Assembly (NCBI GenBank): GCA_910592005.1
Contig: CAJVPP010003172.1
Location: 1 to 12,405, forward strand
Direction of reading: 5' to 3'
DNA from: Funneliformis mosseae
Lineage: Eukaryota; Glomeromycota; Glomeromycetes; Glomerales; Glomeraceae
DNA length: 12,405 bases
Part shown: piece by piece, positions 1 through 8,396 of the stretch
How the letters are laid out: the number at the start of each line of letters is the position of its first letter
Numbering within the stretch: the stretch's first letter is position 1
Made by a program: the position numbers and the translations under genes
Notes under the pieces: model-generated
Seen by the model: the letters and a program-made list of their open reading frames with translations, nothing else
The model's database searches: none
What the model was told of the DNA's origin: nothing

Positions 1-536
1 AAATTGACATCTAAGGATTTACATAATTGATCGACGGCAATAAAATGGATAAAATGATCTTCATAGAAGATCTACATAGCAATAAAATTGACTTCCTATT
101 CTACCAATTAAATCTATCTAAAATTTTACCCGTCACAACGTATTTATTTAAATAATTATGTAAAAAAAATAAAAAATAATTATTAAAAAGAAAATGATAA
201 GTAATGTTGATTAAGTCATATGATATTATTATTATTTTCTGCCACTACTGTATTATTAAATAAATATTAATCTAATCTTAATAAAATTTTATATGCAAGT
301 AATATTGAATCTGCTAATTAACTTTTACTTAGAAATAAAAGGTGATTGACTTTGATTAAAATACTTAAATTTTATCATGAAATCTCTGTATTAATGTTTA
401 TAAAAAAGATATTAAATAAATATAAAAATTAGAATTTACAAATAAAAAAAATATATTTAATAAATTTTTACAAGTTCAAGTATTTAAATTTAAAATATAA
501 GATTTTTTTTTAAAGATTATATTAAAATAAGTGTTT

Positions 537-574
<38 letters not shown>

Positions 575-972
575 TAATAATTCAAAAAGGAAAATTGATA
601 CTAAAAAAAAGATTAGAAAATTGATATTAATTGTATAACTTTAATTGATTATCAAATTAAATAAATTAAATAATTAATAATTTTGTATAATTTCTATATA
701 CTTTAATTTTAAAAAATATGTAAAAATCAATTCAGTATTAAATATATAGAATTGTAATACAGAATTACTAAAAACATATTAATAATATATCATTTTTATA
801 TCATTTTTATATACAATTTTTTCATAGAGCCATTCTTCTTTTATAATATATTCAAATTTAAATTTCTTATTTATAATTTTAAAAAAAATTCTTTTATAAC
901 TATAATTTTATAATACAATACTTCTGACACATATAACGAATAAATCAAATACATAAATTTTTCAAATTTTTT
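1..972. other. AT-rich non-coding stretch
   Basis: No reading frame of useful length and no recognisable protein similarity was found on either strand. The stretch is almost entirely A and T, with many A and T runs. Two small structures are visible: a perfect 7-base inverted repeat, GATCTTC/GAAGATC with a 3-base loop, at 56-72, and a 30-base A run at 543-572. The Tc1 relic begins directly after it. Confidence 0.6.
543..572. repeat. poly-A run (30 A)
   Basis: Thirty consecutive A residues lie in AT-rich DNA. It may be a slippage-prone homopolymer or the tail of an old retrotransposed copy. No retrotransposon sequence is recognisable just upstream, so a simple homopolymer is the safer reading. 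The true length in the genome is uncertain because such runs are often miscounted. Confidence 0.9.
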
Positions 973-1790
973 TATAAACTATGCTCTAATTTTTTAACAA
1001 AACTATCACTATCTTGTATTTTCCTATTAGCCTTAAGTACATCTTTAACTTGTTGTAACATAGTATCAATTAGCTTTAAACAAAAATTAATATCAATTTT
1101 TATTTTATACTAATTGTATCTTATTCTACAAATCTTCTATACTAGTAATATTATTAGGAAGCTATCACAAATAATGATCAACTTATTTTACAAATGTTCA
1201 ATGAGATTTAAGTTCAGCAATTATGCTGGCCAATTTAAAATTTCAATATTATTGTCATCAAACCACTTGTATGTTTTTTGTTGTATAGTTTGGATCATTA
1301 TCCTATTGGAAAATAATTTTATTTACATTCTAATTATACACATTAAAGATCACCACTCTTTCCAATCTGAGCTAAAAATTAAGAATTTACTCTCATCTGA
1401 TCACATTACTTTTCATCAATCCAATTCTATATTTTGAGCAAATTTTTTCGGGCTTTTCTATATATATTTAGAAGCAATAGTTTTTTTTAAACTCTAGCTA
1501 TAAGACCTTGCCTTTTCAATAAGCGTTGAATAGTATTTGATAAAATAACAATATTTTCGTTGAAAATTAAAGATTTTTGAATTTGAATAGCATTTGTACA
1601 TTAATCTGACTTAATAAACCTGGCAATATTCCAATTATGATGTTTGTTAGGCGACCTAATTTTGGAATAACATCAAAGCAGCCTGTTTTTTAGTTTCTTC
1701 GTTTAATTCTTATTACAGAAGCATGACTTATATTTTCATGAGAAGCAATTGTATAATACGTTCCTTTTGGTGAAGTGGAATCACCTTCAT
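973..1790 (-). mobile_element. Tc1/mariner transposase relic (pseudogene)
   Basis: Reading the minus strand and allowing frame changes gives a recognisable Tc1/mariner DDE transposase. Near the start is a helix-turn-helix-like part (HQKERIIQLL, then ASHENISHASVIRIKRRN at about 1760-1695), followed by PKLGRLTN and a second DNA-binding part, NTIQRLLKRQGLIARV (about 1545-1490). The catalytic domain then shows SDESKF (about 1383-1400, first Asp), FQ-stop-DNDPN (about 1285-1305, second Asp), WFDDNNIEILNWPA (about 1220-1260) and LNLIEH (about 1197-1212, the Glu position). The C-terminal part KLIDTMLQQVKDVLKA lies near 1030-1075 and a TAA at 975-973 ends it. Many stop codons, including TAG for Gln before DNDP and TAA after NWPA, plus several frameshifts show that it is dead. 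No terminal inverted repeats were found at the expected distances. The family call is firm; the exact limits are not. Confidence 0.85.
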
Positions 1791-1871
1791 AATATATTTA
1801 AAAAAACAAATAAAAGCGTACACATTTATCTACTGATTTAAATTTACTTATAGTATAAGACGTGTCGCACG

Positions 1872-1951
1872 TAGAGGTTGGAACCAGTTTGGTATAATTC
1901 GATTTAAATTCAGTTTAAACCGGTTGCAATACAAACCGGGTCTGGTTACAA
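1872..1951. repeat. Remnant of palindromic-motif repeat element (AACCGG/GGTTTAAACC type)
   Basis: A short segment is dense in variants of AACCGGTT and GGTTTAAACC: AACCAGTTTGG, GATTTAAATTC, GTTTAAACCGGTTGC and AAACCGGGTCTGGTT. Its flanks are inverted: TTGGAACCAG at 1878-1887 against CTGGTTACAA at 1942-1951, one mismatch over ten. The left side begins TAGAGGTTGG, which fits the loose YARNG start of hAT ends, but no matching right end or target duplication is seen. The build resembles the elements at 2848-3349, 10398-10829 and 12045-12405. It is probably a deleted or degenerate MITE; chance similarity is possible at this length. Confidence 0.4.
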
Positions 1952-2847
1952 TATAAACAAAGACTGAAATATCACGTGAAATTAAAACCATAATTGACAT
2001 TTGTAATAGATAACTCACTTTCATAAATTGCATTATATCTTAGACTGGAGTAAACTTTGTTTCAAATCTTCGAGACCGAAGCGCCTCTTTGGTAATTCTG
2101 GTAGTGCTTACCTTTAAACTATAATAAGTAGTACTGGACGTCTGTTCAATAACGATCAGATACGCATACCATCATCAAGCTGTTTCACGTAGATACGTTA
2201 TTAAGCGCAATACATTTTCCACTTTTGCCTCCACATTTATTTTCTTGAAAATCGAATGAGATTATTTCATCCTCATAACATAGATGAGATTCAATTATAA
2301 ATTGGCTGTAACATCATTAACCAATCCAAAATGCAAACTAGTTAATAATATAAAATACTTACGATTGTTAAAAATAATCAATAAAATAAATAACAACATA
2401 GTAGATTTTAAAACCATTCACCGTACAATAATAATTCAATATAGAAATCTGTCACTTTTGCTTTTCTTGCTTCGTTAATAAAAACGTAAATGAGTAAAAA
2501 GTTGTTAAATAATATACAAAGAACGGCCACAATGCAAATCTTCAAAAATTTTATTTGATTTATTTTTATTATTTTAAGATCACGAATTATCTATTTCACT
2601 TTCCTTAATTAATAAATTGTCTAATTTTTTTTAGATTTTCCAATCATTAAAATGAAAATGCAACAGGTTTTTCTGCCTTGCGAAAAAAAAATTTAACTAC
2701 AAACAGCAATTTAAAATTCTCGTTAGATTCTTATCAAGAAAAAATGAAATAAAAATTGTGTAGTATATGATTTTTACTGTCAAATTCTACTTTCGCATTG
2801 ATGAACACGAACGATTATCAAGAAAAAAAGTCGATTCAGCCAGTCGT
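1952..2847. other. Gene-poor stretch, nothing firmly assigned
   Basis: No recognisable gene. On the minus strand an open stretch of about 42 codons (2313-2185) contains IISFDFQENKCGGKSGKC. A second minus frame overlapping its downstream part stays open for a similar length apart from two adjacent stops, and a donor-like GTAAGC lies in it. This could be a scrap of an old gene, but I recognise no family and the length is within chance. The rest is AT-rich spacer. Confidence 0.4.
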
Positions 2848-3349
2848 TAGACCCATCTAGGCATTGGACTCGAGTCAAAAAAAATTAACTCGAGTCAAGT
2901 AGAGTCAAGAATTTTTTTTTGACTCGAAGTGTACCCGAGTCAGAATTCGAGTCAGAACTCGAGTATATGATTCGAGCAACTGACTCGAGTAGCTTATTTT
3001 TGTTATTAACATAAAAAAAAAATTATTATTTTTTAAATTAATCTATTTTCTAAACTCCAAAGATTTGAGTTATTGCGCTGCTCAATTAATGTAAATATAA
3101 ATACTTTGAGATACTCTGCGCAATCAATTTTTTTGAGATGTTAACCCTTAAGAAATAAGTTGCAGTATATGGTACCTTAATAAAGTTTAGAATGCTCGAG
3201 GTTCATTCAAGTAGTTAACTCGAGTAAGCATTGAGCCTAGATTCGAAATTAATTTAATTCGAGTCTACTCGAATTCTTACTAAAAATTAAGATTCGAGTC
3301 GAATTGACTCGAGTTACACGAATACGAGTCCAGACTTTAGACTCATCTC
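2848..3349. mobile_element. MITE-like element built from GACTCGAGTC motifs
   Basis: About 500 bases carry two arrays of a degenerate palindrome, GACTCGAGTC (2868-2990 and 3190-3330), around an AT-rich middle. Clear copies are ACTCGAGTC at 2868-2876 and 2888-2896 and GACTCGAG at 2982-2989; the right array has more in both orientations. The outer ends are imperfectly inverted: over 25 bases the left end (from 2848) and the reverse complement of the right end (from 3349) share AGA, TCTA and a terminal TGGACTCG, about 15 of 25 matches. No transposase and no target-site duplication were found. Most likely this is an aged non-autonomous DNA transposon whose subterminal repeats bind its transposase, which is an inference. 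Confidence 0.55.
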
Positions 3350-3532
3350 CGTGACTCTCATATGAAAATTAGCAAACTTATTTTTGATCATATTACTGTA
3401 TTACGTTTTAAAGAATTGTAATTTGGTTGATCATGTTAAATAAGTCCAATTTCAATGGGTTTAACTTACGCTATAAAAGCTAAGGTTACGTAGTAAGGAT
3501 CACAAAAGTTATATTAATTTTTATTTTTATTT

Positions 3533-3540
3533 TATAAATA
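3533..3540 (+). promoter_or_regulatory. Candidate TATA box for the channel-like gene
   Basis: TATAAATA lies 70 bases before the ATG at 3610, a sensible spacing for a fungal core promoter. In DNA this AT-rich such matches are common, so position rather than sequence is the main argument. If real, the promoter belongs to the copy's insertion site or to an ancestral short gene. Confidence 0.3.
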
Positions 3541-3609
3541 TAGACTGAGAAATATTTTCATTAGGATAAGCAAAAAGTAAATTTTCATTACAAGTCATAA
3601 TTAGTAAGA

Positions 3610-4730
3610 ATGGGAGATGACGAAGAAATAATAAAGGTACCCCTCGATAGAAAATTGCTACTTGACAAGGAGAAGTGGGAATTATTTATATTAACAATTG
3701 AAGCCATAAACGAAAATTTAAGATATGGAAAGTGAACTCTCGAGAAACAATATAACTTGACTTATTACGACACAGACTTAACTCCTGCTTCGATCATATC
3801 GGAAGGATATGCATTTTACATACTATTACGACCAAATAACGAATTTGATCCCTCTCAACCTTCTTTTGATGATGATCCAAATAATCCTTGGAATTTGGCC
3901 TCCACATTTAGTAACGTTACTTCCGATAAAGGTGAGGTACCCTCAATTATTGAACGACCCAATATGAATATCAATTTATACGCACGTTATAACACTTCAG
4001 CTTTGGCTGTGTACCAATTGATGACTGGTAGGAGGTTTCTTGGTTTAAAAAGTATTCATCGCAAGATGTGAACTTAATATTCTACAAAAAATTTTTGCGA
4101 TATCTAGGTGACACCAAATCTATAGAATCGTGGGAATTAAATCAAAACCCAACGCTTGTTATGTTATGGATCTCATTTTCTTTACTTATTGTCGTATTTC
4201 TATTAAATTTATTCATTGGATTATTGAGTGAAGCTATGCAAGAATATTGTAATAAAGAATTTTTGTTTCAAAAGGCCGACGTATATGATCATTTTTATTT
4301 TTGTTACGTTTGATTATTTTCTTGGAATTAATCGTTTTTTCTCTTTTATTTGATTTTTAGATAATAGTCGAAATTGAATTATTTTGGTTACTTCCATGTC
4401 AAAGAAATTGGAAGGAATGGTTTCCTGAAATCATGTATGTTTAATAATATGGACAGCTAAATGCAAAAGTGTTACCTTTTTCTGTCCCATGACTTTTTAA
4501 ATTGTACTTAATTTAATGATTTCTACTAACAAGTCGACTAGCCCATATGCTTTAAAAATCTTACCACATTTTAAACCTCTAACATCATTATCGTTCATTT
4601 TCTTAGATGGTATAATGTTTATGTGGATGAACTTCGAAACAAAATACTTGAGATTCGTAGTCGTGACTTATATAAAGGCGATAAACCTATGATTCATCCA
4701 AAACTTTTAGAACTTACCAGAATGAAATAG
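3610..4730 (+). pseudogene. 5'-truncated ion-transport-domain (channel-like) gene, four segments
   Basis: The segments match the pore/S6 and C-terminal part of the large ion-transport-domain proteins expanded in Rhizophagus, membrane proteins related to TRP-like channels. From ATG 3610 a short open segment begins MGDDEEIIKVPLDRKLLLDK and ends at an in-frame TGA (3733-3735). The same frame continues with AFYILLRPNNEFDP and DDDPNNPWNL, loop sequence typical of the family, to TSALAVYQLMTG. A GT-AG intron at 4028-4107 (80 bases) restores GDTKSIESW, then the hydrophobic segment LVMLWISFSLLIVVFLLN (the S6 position) and LFIGLLSEAM. Introns at 4281-4360 (80 bases) and 4435-4606 (172 bases) join the tail ELFWLLPCQRNWKEWFPEI and YVDELRNKILEIRSRD, ending at TAG 4728-4730. 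All three joins keep phase. The upstream membrane segments and any WD40-like front are absent and the 5' part is stopped, so it is probably a truncated pseudogene. One rescue exists: a 3637-3744 intron with a weak CGAG acceptor would skip the TGA in frame, giving a small one-helix protein. Confidence 0.7.
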
Positions 4731-4885
4731 GAATGACAGCCAAATTAAAGTTGAAAAGTTTAATTTCATTGAGAGATTCGCGAAATTCAAATATCATGTT
4801 TTATTTATATATAAATACCTTAGTTAAAGTGTATGTATTAGGAAAAAAAGTGTCATGTATGGTTTTATGCACTTTTTACCCTATA

Positions 4886-4891
4886 AATAAA
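4886..4891 (+). terminator. Candidate polyadenylation signal
   Basis: AATAAA lies about 156 bases after the TAG of the channel-like fragment and is followed by T- and G-containing sequence (ATGTATTGTATATTC). It fits a cleavage and polyadenylation signal, but the hexamer is frequent in such AT-rich DNA. Confidence 0.25.
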
Positions 4892-5248
4892 AATAATGTA
4901 TTGTATATTCTAATAATGAAAATGTGAGGAGATATAAATAAATTCCAGAGAATGACCATTGGAAAAAAGCATCAATTAATTTTTATTAAAAAGTATTGCG
5001 ACCAGTCTAAAATCTTTGCATATCTGAAGAAAATTAATGCCATTCTATTTTGAGACTCTTTCCTAATCGTATTAAGACAATTCAAACCATGTGGCTTGTG
5101 AAAAGTTAGGCTATAAATGCGTCCTTTTAAAGAAGAGTTAGCAAATTATTAAATCAAAAAATTTTCTCTTTAAAAAAAAAAATAATTAATTATGGCTGAT
5201 TTCTTCACGTGTCACTTTCGAAAAATTCTTTAAATGATAAAATATTAA

Positions 5249-5645
5249 GTAGCACCAATATCTAAAATAGGAATTTGTTTTTTTAAAGATACCATAGTAC
5301 AAACTAGCCTTCAAATAAACCTGTTGGCAATTGAACTAGTAAAACTGCGCCATATATGTTCAAACTATTGGAATGATGATGTTGTTTCAACACACCGCTT
5401 CTTAATTATTATGAATTCCGCCTTAAACAAATTAAATAGAGCCTACCGGCCTGGATTCTCTGGTGACGAGTGAATCAATAGATGCTGAACGGATAAGCCA
5501 ATGCTTTGAGGCGGAGGGTTTCCTTTTTTTGAATGGATGGTATATTATGCAATATGAGAATTCCCGGGAAGGGAAAAAACTCACCATTCTCTATGAAAAA
5601 AAATACGAACATATCTGGAAATCTGCATGTTTCTGTAAATTTTAA
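5249..5645 (+). other. Two overlapping open frames, possible frameshifted gene remnant
   Basis: One plus frame is open from 5249 to a TGA at 5471-5473, 74 codons without an early ATG; it includes QINLLAIELVKLRHICSNYW and, from an internal ATG, NSALNKLNRAYRPGFSGDE. A second frame, overlapping by about 11 bases, runs from 5463 to 5645 and includes DAERISQCFEAEGFLFLNGW and YIMQYENSREGKKL. Together about 130 codons stay open with one frame change, in composition that looks more like protein than the A/T-run spacer around it. I recognise no family. It may be a decayed gene with one frameshift, or chance in a slightly GC-richer patch. Confidence 0.25.
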
Positions 5646-6227
5646 AATGTATCATTTTTTGAGGCTTTGACCGTTTTCGTTCGATTTCAATAAATACCAA
5701 TATTATTAATCCGGTGTTGACCTAGAATGAACCGAAACTAAGCTAACAAACCAAACCCAAATCTTTCTCAGACTCCTCCAAAGGTAAAGATTTAATACGA
5801 TTAATTTCTGATATTTCTGATATGAAGACACGAAAAAAGGTTGAAAGTGTTGAATAGAACATTTTGTCTTATATGTGATAACGCTGCAGAGGCGCAGTTA
5901 TTTCTGCGGCTAATAACGTCCTATCTAATTGAATGTTTTCTGTCAATAAAATAAACAATGTAAATAAAAAGGTGATGATCAAATCAAATAACTTAAATTA
6001 TCTCGAATGGCTCTTTCTAAGAGAAATTACGATAAACAAACCGATTTATTATGATTCACTTGTGTAGTTAGTTATCACTATTAAATCCTTATATGAAAGG
6101 TTGAAACGTGTAATAGTATTTGTAGAGTTACACAGACTTGTCTCAATCTCCGAGTAAAACTCTGTCGACTCAAAGTCAACTTACAGGTCTATTTATATAA
6201 TAGTACTATACTACGCTTTTTGATAAT

Positions 6228-6318
6228 AATAAATGATACATGTAATGAAAACTATATAATATAATGTAAGTAATGAAAAGTAGACTAAATAATACATGTA
6301 TGTAATAAAAAGTAAATT
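6228..6318. repeat. Three imperfect ~30-base tandem copies
   Basis: Three neighbouring copies of a roughly 30-base unit resemble ATACATGTAAGTAATGAAAA followed by GTA and an A/T tail: GATACATGTAATGAAAACTA, ATGTAAGTAATGAAAAGTAG and ATACATGTATGTAATAAAAA. Copies differ by several substitutions and small indels. Further ACATGT/CATATG words continue to about 6385. The array lies about 360 bases before the kinase ATG; any regulatory role is speculative. Confidence 0.5.
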
Positions 6319-6505
6319 GTTCGATATTTGTTATACAAGTGACCCAGGTGTCACATGTGTCATATGTTTTACATGTTTAACATGCTATAAATCTATCACT
6401 TTTCATGATTTTCGCCGCAGTGTGTGCGACTAACAACATGATCACCATGAAAGTTATAAATTGCTTTTGTTTCCAAATTAAATAACCTTGTCAAACATTC
6501 TATCA

Positions 6506-6513
6506 TATATAAA
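6506..6513 (+). promoter_or_regulatory. Candidate TATA box for the vWA-kinase gene
   Basis: TATATAAA followed by GTGACC lies 175 bases before the ATG at 6681. A start site around 6535-6545 would give a leader of roughly 140 bases, rich in C/T and A, ending in AACGAAATATGG, a reasonable fungal start context. Only position and sequence support this. Confidence 0.35.
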
Positions 6514-6680
6514 GTGACCAAGCCCAAATCCCCTAAAATAAAACTTTTATATTTGATTACATTATTCATTTATTAAATTTCTCATTATTTCTTTTAACTA
6601 ATTTCAAATAGCCAACATTTTATTTATACCTCTCAACTAGTAAATTTATCATTTTAAAATTAACGACAAAATAACGAAAT

Positions 6681-8396
6681 ATGGACACTGAACTTGACAT
6701 GGGCAAATACGCCGCAAAAAAGTCTAAGAAACCTCGTGCCGCAGGCTCTCAAACTTCGGGCTGGACATCCACAGCAGGGACCAGCAATATCCCAGCATCA
6801 CTAATATCCGACATGAACAATCTGAATATCGCCAGAGGACGTCTAGAGCGCTACGCTGCGGAGGCAGGTGACGAACGCTATCAGAGCGTAAGTTCCGGCG
6901 ACAGATTAGAGACTAATACAAAACACTTACGGGAAAAGGCTATAACCGCAGCGCTCGACAACATTAAACGTTCGATGAAGGTAGATCTTTGCTTCGTTTT
7001 GGACTGCACTGGCTCTATGTCAAGTCACATTGCCGCTGCAAAAGATTGTATATTACAGGTAGTGGACTACATGGAACGTACGAACCCTAGCATTAAAATT
7101 TGGGTTGGTTTCTGCGGCTACCGCGACCACTGCGACGGCGTTAAACGTCTGCAGACCTTTAATTTCACTGATTCATACGAGACATTCAGAAGTTACGTTA
7201 GGAATGTACGAGCCACGGGTGGTGGTGATTCACCGGAAGACGTCCTAGGTGGACTTAACGCTGCCATAAAAAAAATGAACTGGAGCCATACCACTCGCGT
7301 CATTCTCCACGTCGGTGATGCCCCACCGCATGGTCATCGTTTCACTGATGAACTTGATGATTATCCGAAAGGCGATCCGTATGGTCTAACTGCAGAAAGT
7401 GTTCTTGGAGAGATGAAATCATCGAATATATTATACTTTTTCGGAAAGATCACACAATGTACCAATAAGATGCTCCGCATATTCCGCGAAATAATTGGCT
7501 AGTTTCCAGTGTTTGATCTTGAGGATGTGGGAGGAAATCCGACTGCATTAATTGCAAAATTTTTCCAGGCTACTTGCTCGGCCATCTCGTCTTCTGTTTC
7601 ATTAACCAGTACGTTGGGAAACAATATATATGAACTACGGCGAAAGGATTATGTTATCAACCCGATCGAACCTATTTGGCATAATATCAGACAGCAGGCT
7701 GGTACGGTTGCATGGTATAAAGTCCCCAAAACTCTGGCTAACATCAATAACAAGGGATACTTCAATCAATTGAATACTGTTACTCAACAAATCTCCTTCA
7801 AGATCGCCCCACAGCCATTCTCCGTCGGTACCGAAAGATACGCATATTTTGGTCTTGACATCAAGGGTGTACCAGCTGAAAGGATAGTTATAAAAGAATA
7901 CATTGACACTGGTAAAAAAGCAAACTCGATTGAAAGGTACCTCGAGGCGGTAGAAGTCTCGAACATAGCGCATTTCCTTTCCATAAAATTCAATTTAGCC
8001 GCCACGCGGGCCGGTATTCACAAGAAGATTAAATTTCTCCACGTAAAGTTTCTGCGTATTACAAACGGGACTCGGTATTACAATGTAGAACCGAAAATAA
8101 ACAATACGGAATTTAAGCGGTTCAACGCGAACAGTGGCGTAATTACTGAATTCCATTCCACCCTTGAAGCGTTTGCCCATTTCACGTATGATTTCACCGG
8201 TGGATATTTATTGGTATGTGATCTACAAGGAGCGGAATTCTCCGATCATTTTTTATTAACGGATCCAGCGATACATTGTACCGATTCCTTAAGGTTCGGA
8301 AGGACAAATCTTGGGAAGAGGGGAATCGAGAAATGTTTCTTGAATAATCATACGTGTGGTAGTGTTTGTAATAAGTTAGGATTGAAATCACCTTAA
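6681..8396 (+). CDS. vWA + alpha-kinase protein (VwkA-like) interrupted by one in-frame TAG
   Basis: A single-exon frame encodes an atypical serine/threonine alpha-kinase with an N-terminal von Willebrand A domain, the build of Dictyostelium VwkA, a kinase linked to myosin II and the contractile vacuole. Counting through the TAG gives 571 codons. Residues 1-98 are a basic, Ser/Thr-rich lead and probable helix. The vWA domain starts near 99 with the metal-site motif DCTGSMS (108-114), and has ATGGGDSPED (178-187) and HVGDAPPHG (211-219). The alpha-kinase domain (about 365-565) has GTERYAYFGL, the ATP-site Lys405 in IVIKEY, zinc-site His500 in AFAHFTYDF, catalytic DLQG (514-517), TDPAIHC with Asp528, FGRTNLGKRG, and HTCGSVC with His557, Cys559 and Cys563. 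Everything expected is present except that codon 274 (7500-7502), between the domains, is TAG. Removing 7459-7509 as an intron (GTACCA...TTTCCAG, 51 bases) would keep frame and drop the stop, at the cost of family-like residues. Otherwise this is a very young pseudogene, a readthrough gene or a base error. It is clearly richer in G+C than its flanks. Confidence 0.85.

Larger units (their letters stand above)
4731..6227. other. Long gene-poor stretch with one possible gene scrap
   Basis: After the channel-like fragment, an AATAAA-type signal (4886-4891) marks its likely 3' end. The remainder is AT-rich with scattered GC-richer patches. The only coding-like part is 5249-5645, listed separately. 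No RNA gene, transposon end or known domain was recognised in 4900-5240 or 5650-6227. Confidence 0.5.

Noticed and set aside
1114..1437. Plus-strand 107-codon open frame rich in hydrophobic residues
   Set aside because: It is the antisense shadow of the Tc1 transposase relic, whose DDE motifs are on the minus strand here.
1848..2033. Minus-strand 61-codon frame
   Set aside because: It runs through the palindromic-motif repeat at 1872-1951 and has no protein family features.
3732..3775. 44-base GT-AG segment as an intron removing the TGA of the channel-like gene
   Set aside because: It is very short and the join puts the downstream exon in the wrong frame, losing the family sequence.
4733..4927. 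Open frame of 64 codons after the channel-like fragment
   Set aside because: It lies in the 3' flank just before the polyadenylation signal, has no family resemblance, and is in AT-rich sequence.
7503..7510. Eight-base GTTTCCAG as an intron next to the TAG
   Set aside because: Far too short to be spliced, and it would not restore the frame.
7635..8391. Minus-strand open frames of 61-112 codons
   Set aside because: All are antisense to the alpha-kinase half, whose catalytic motifs are unambiguous on the plus strand.
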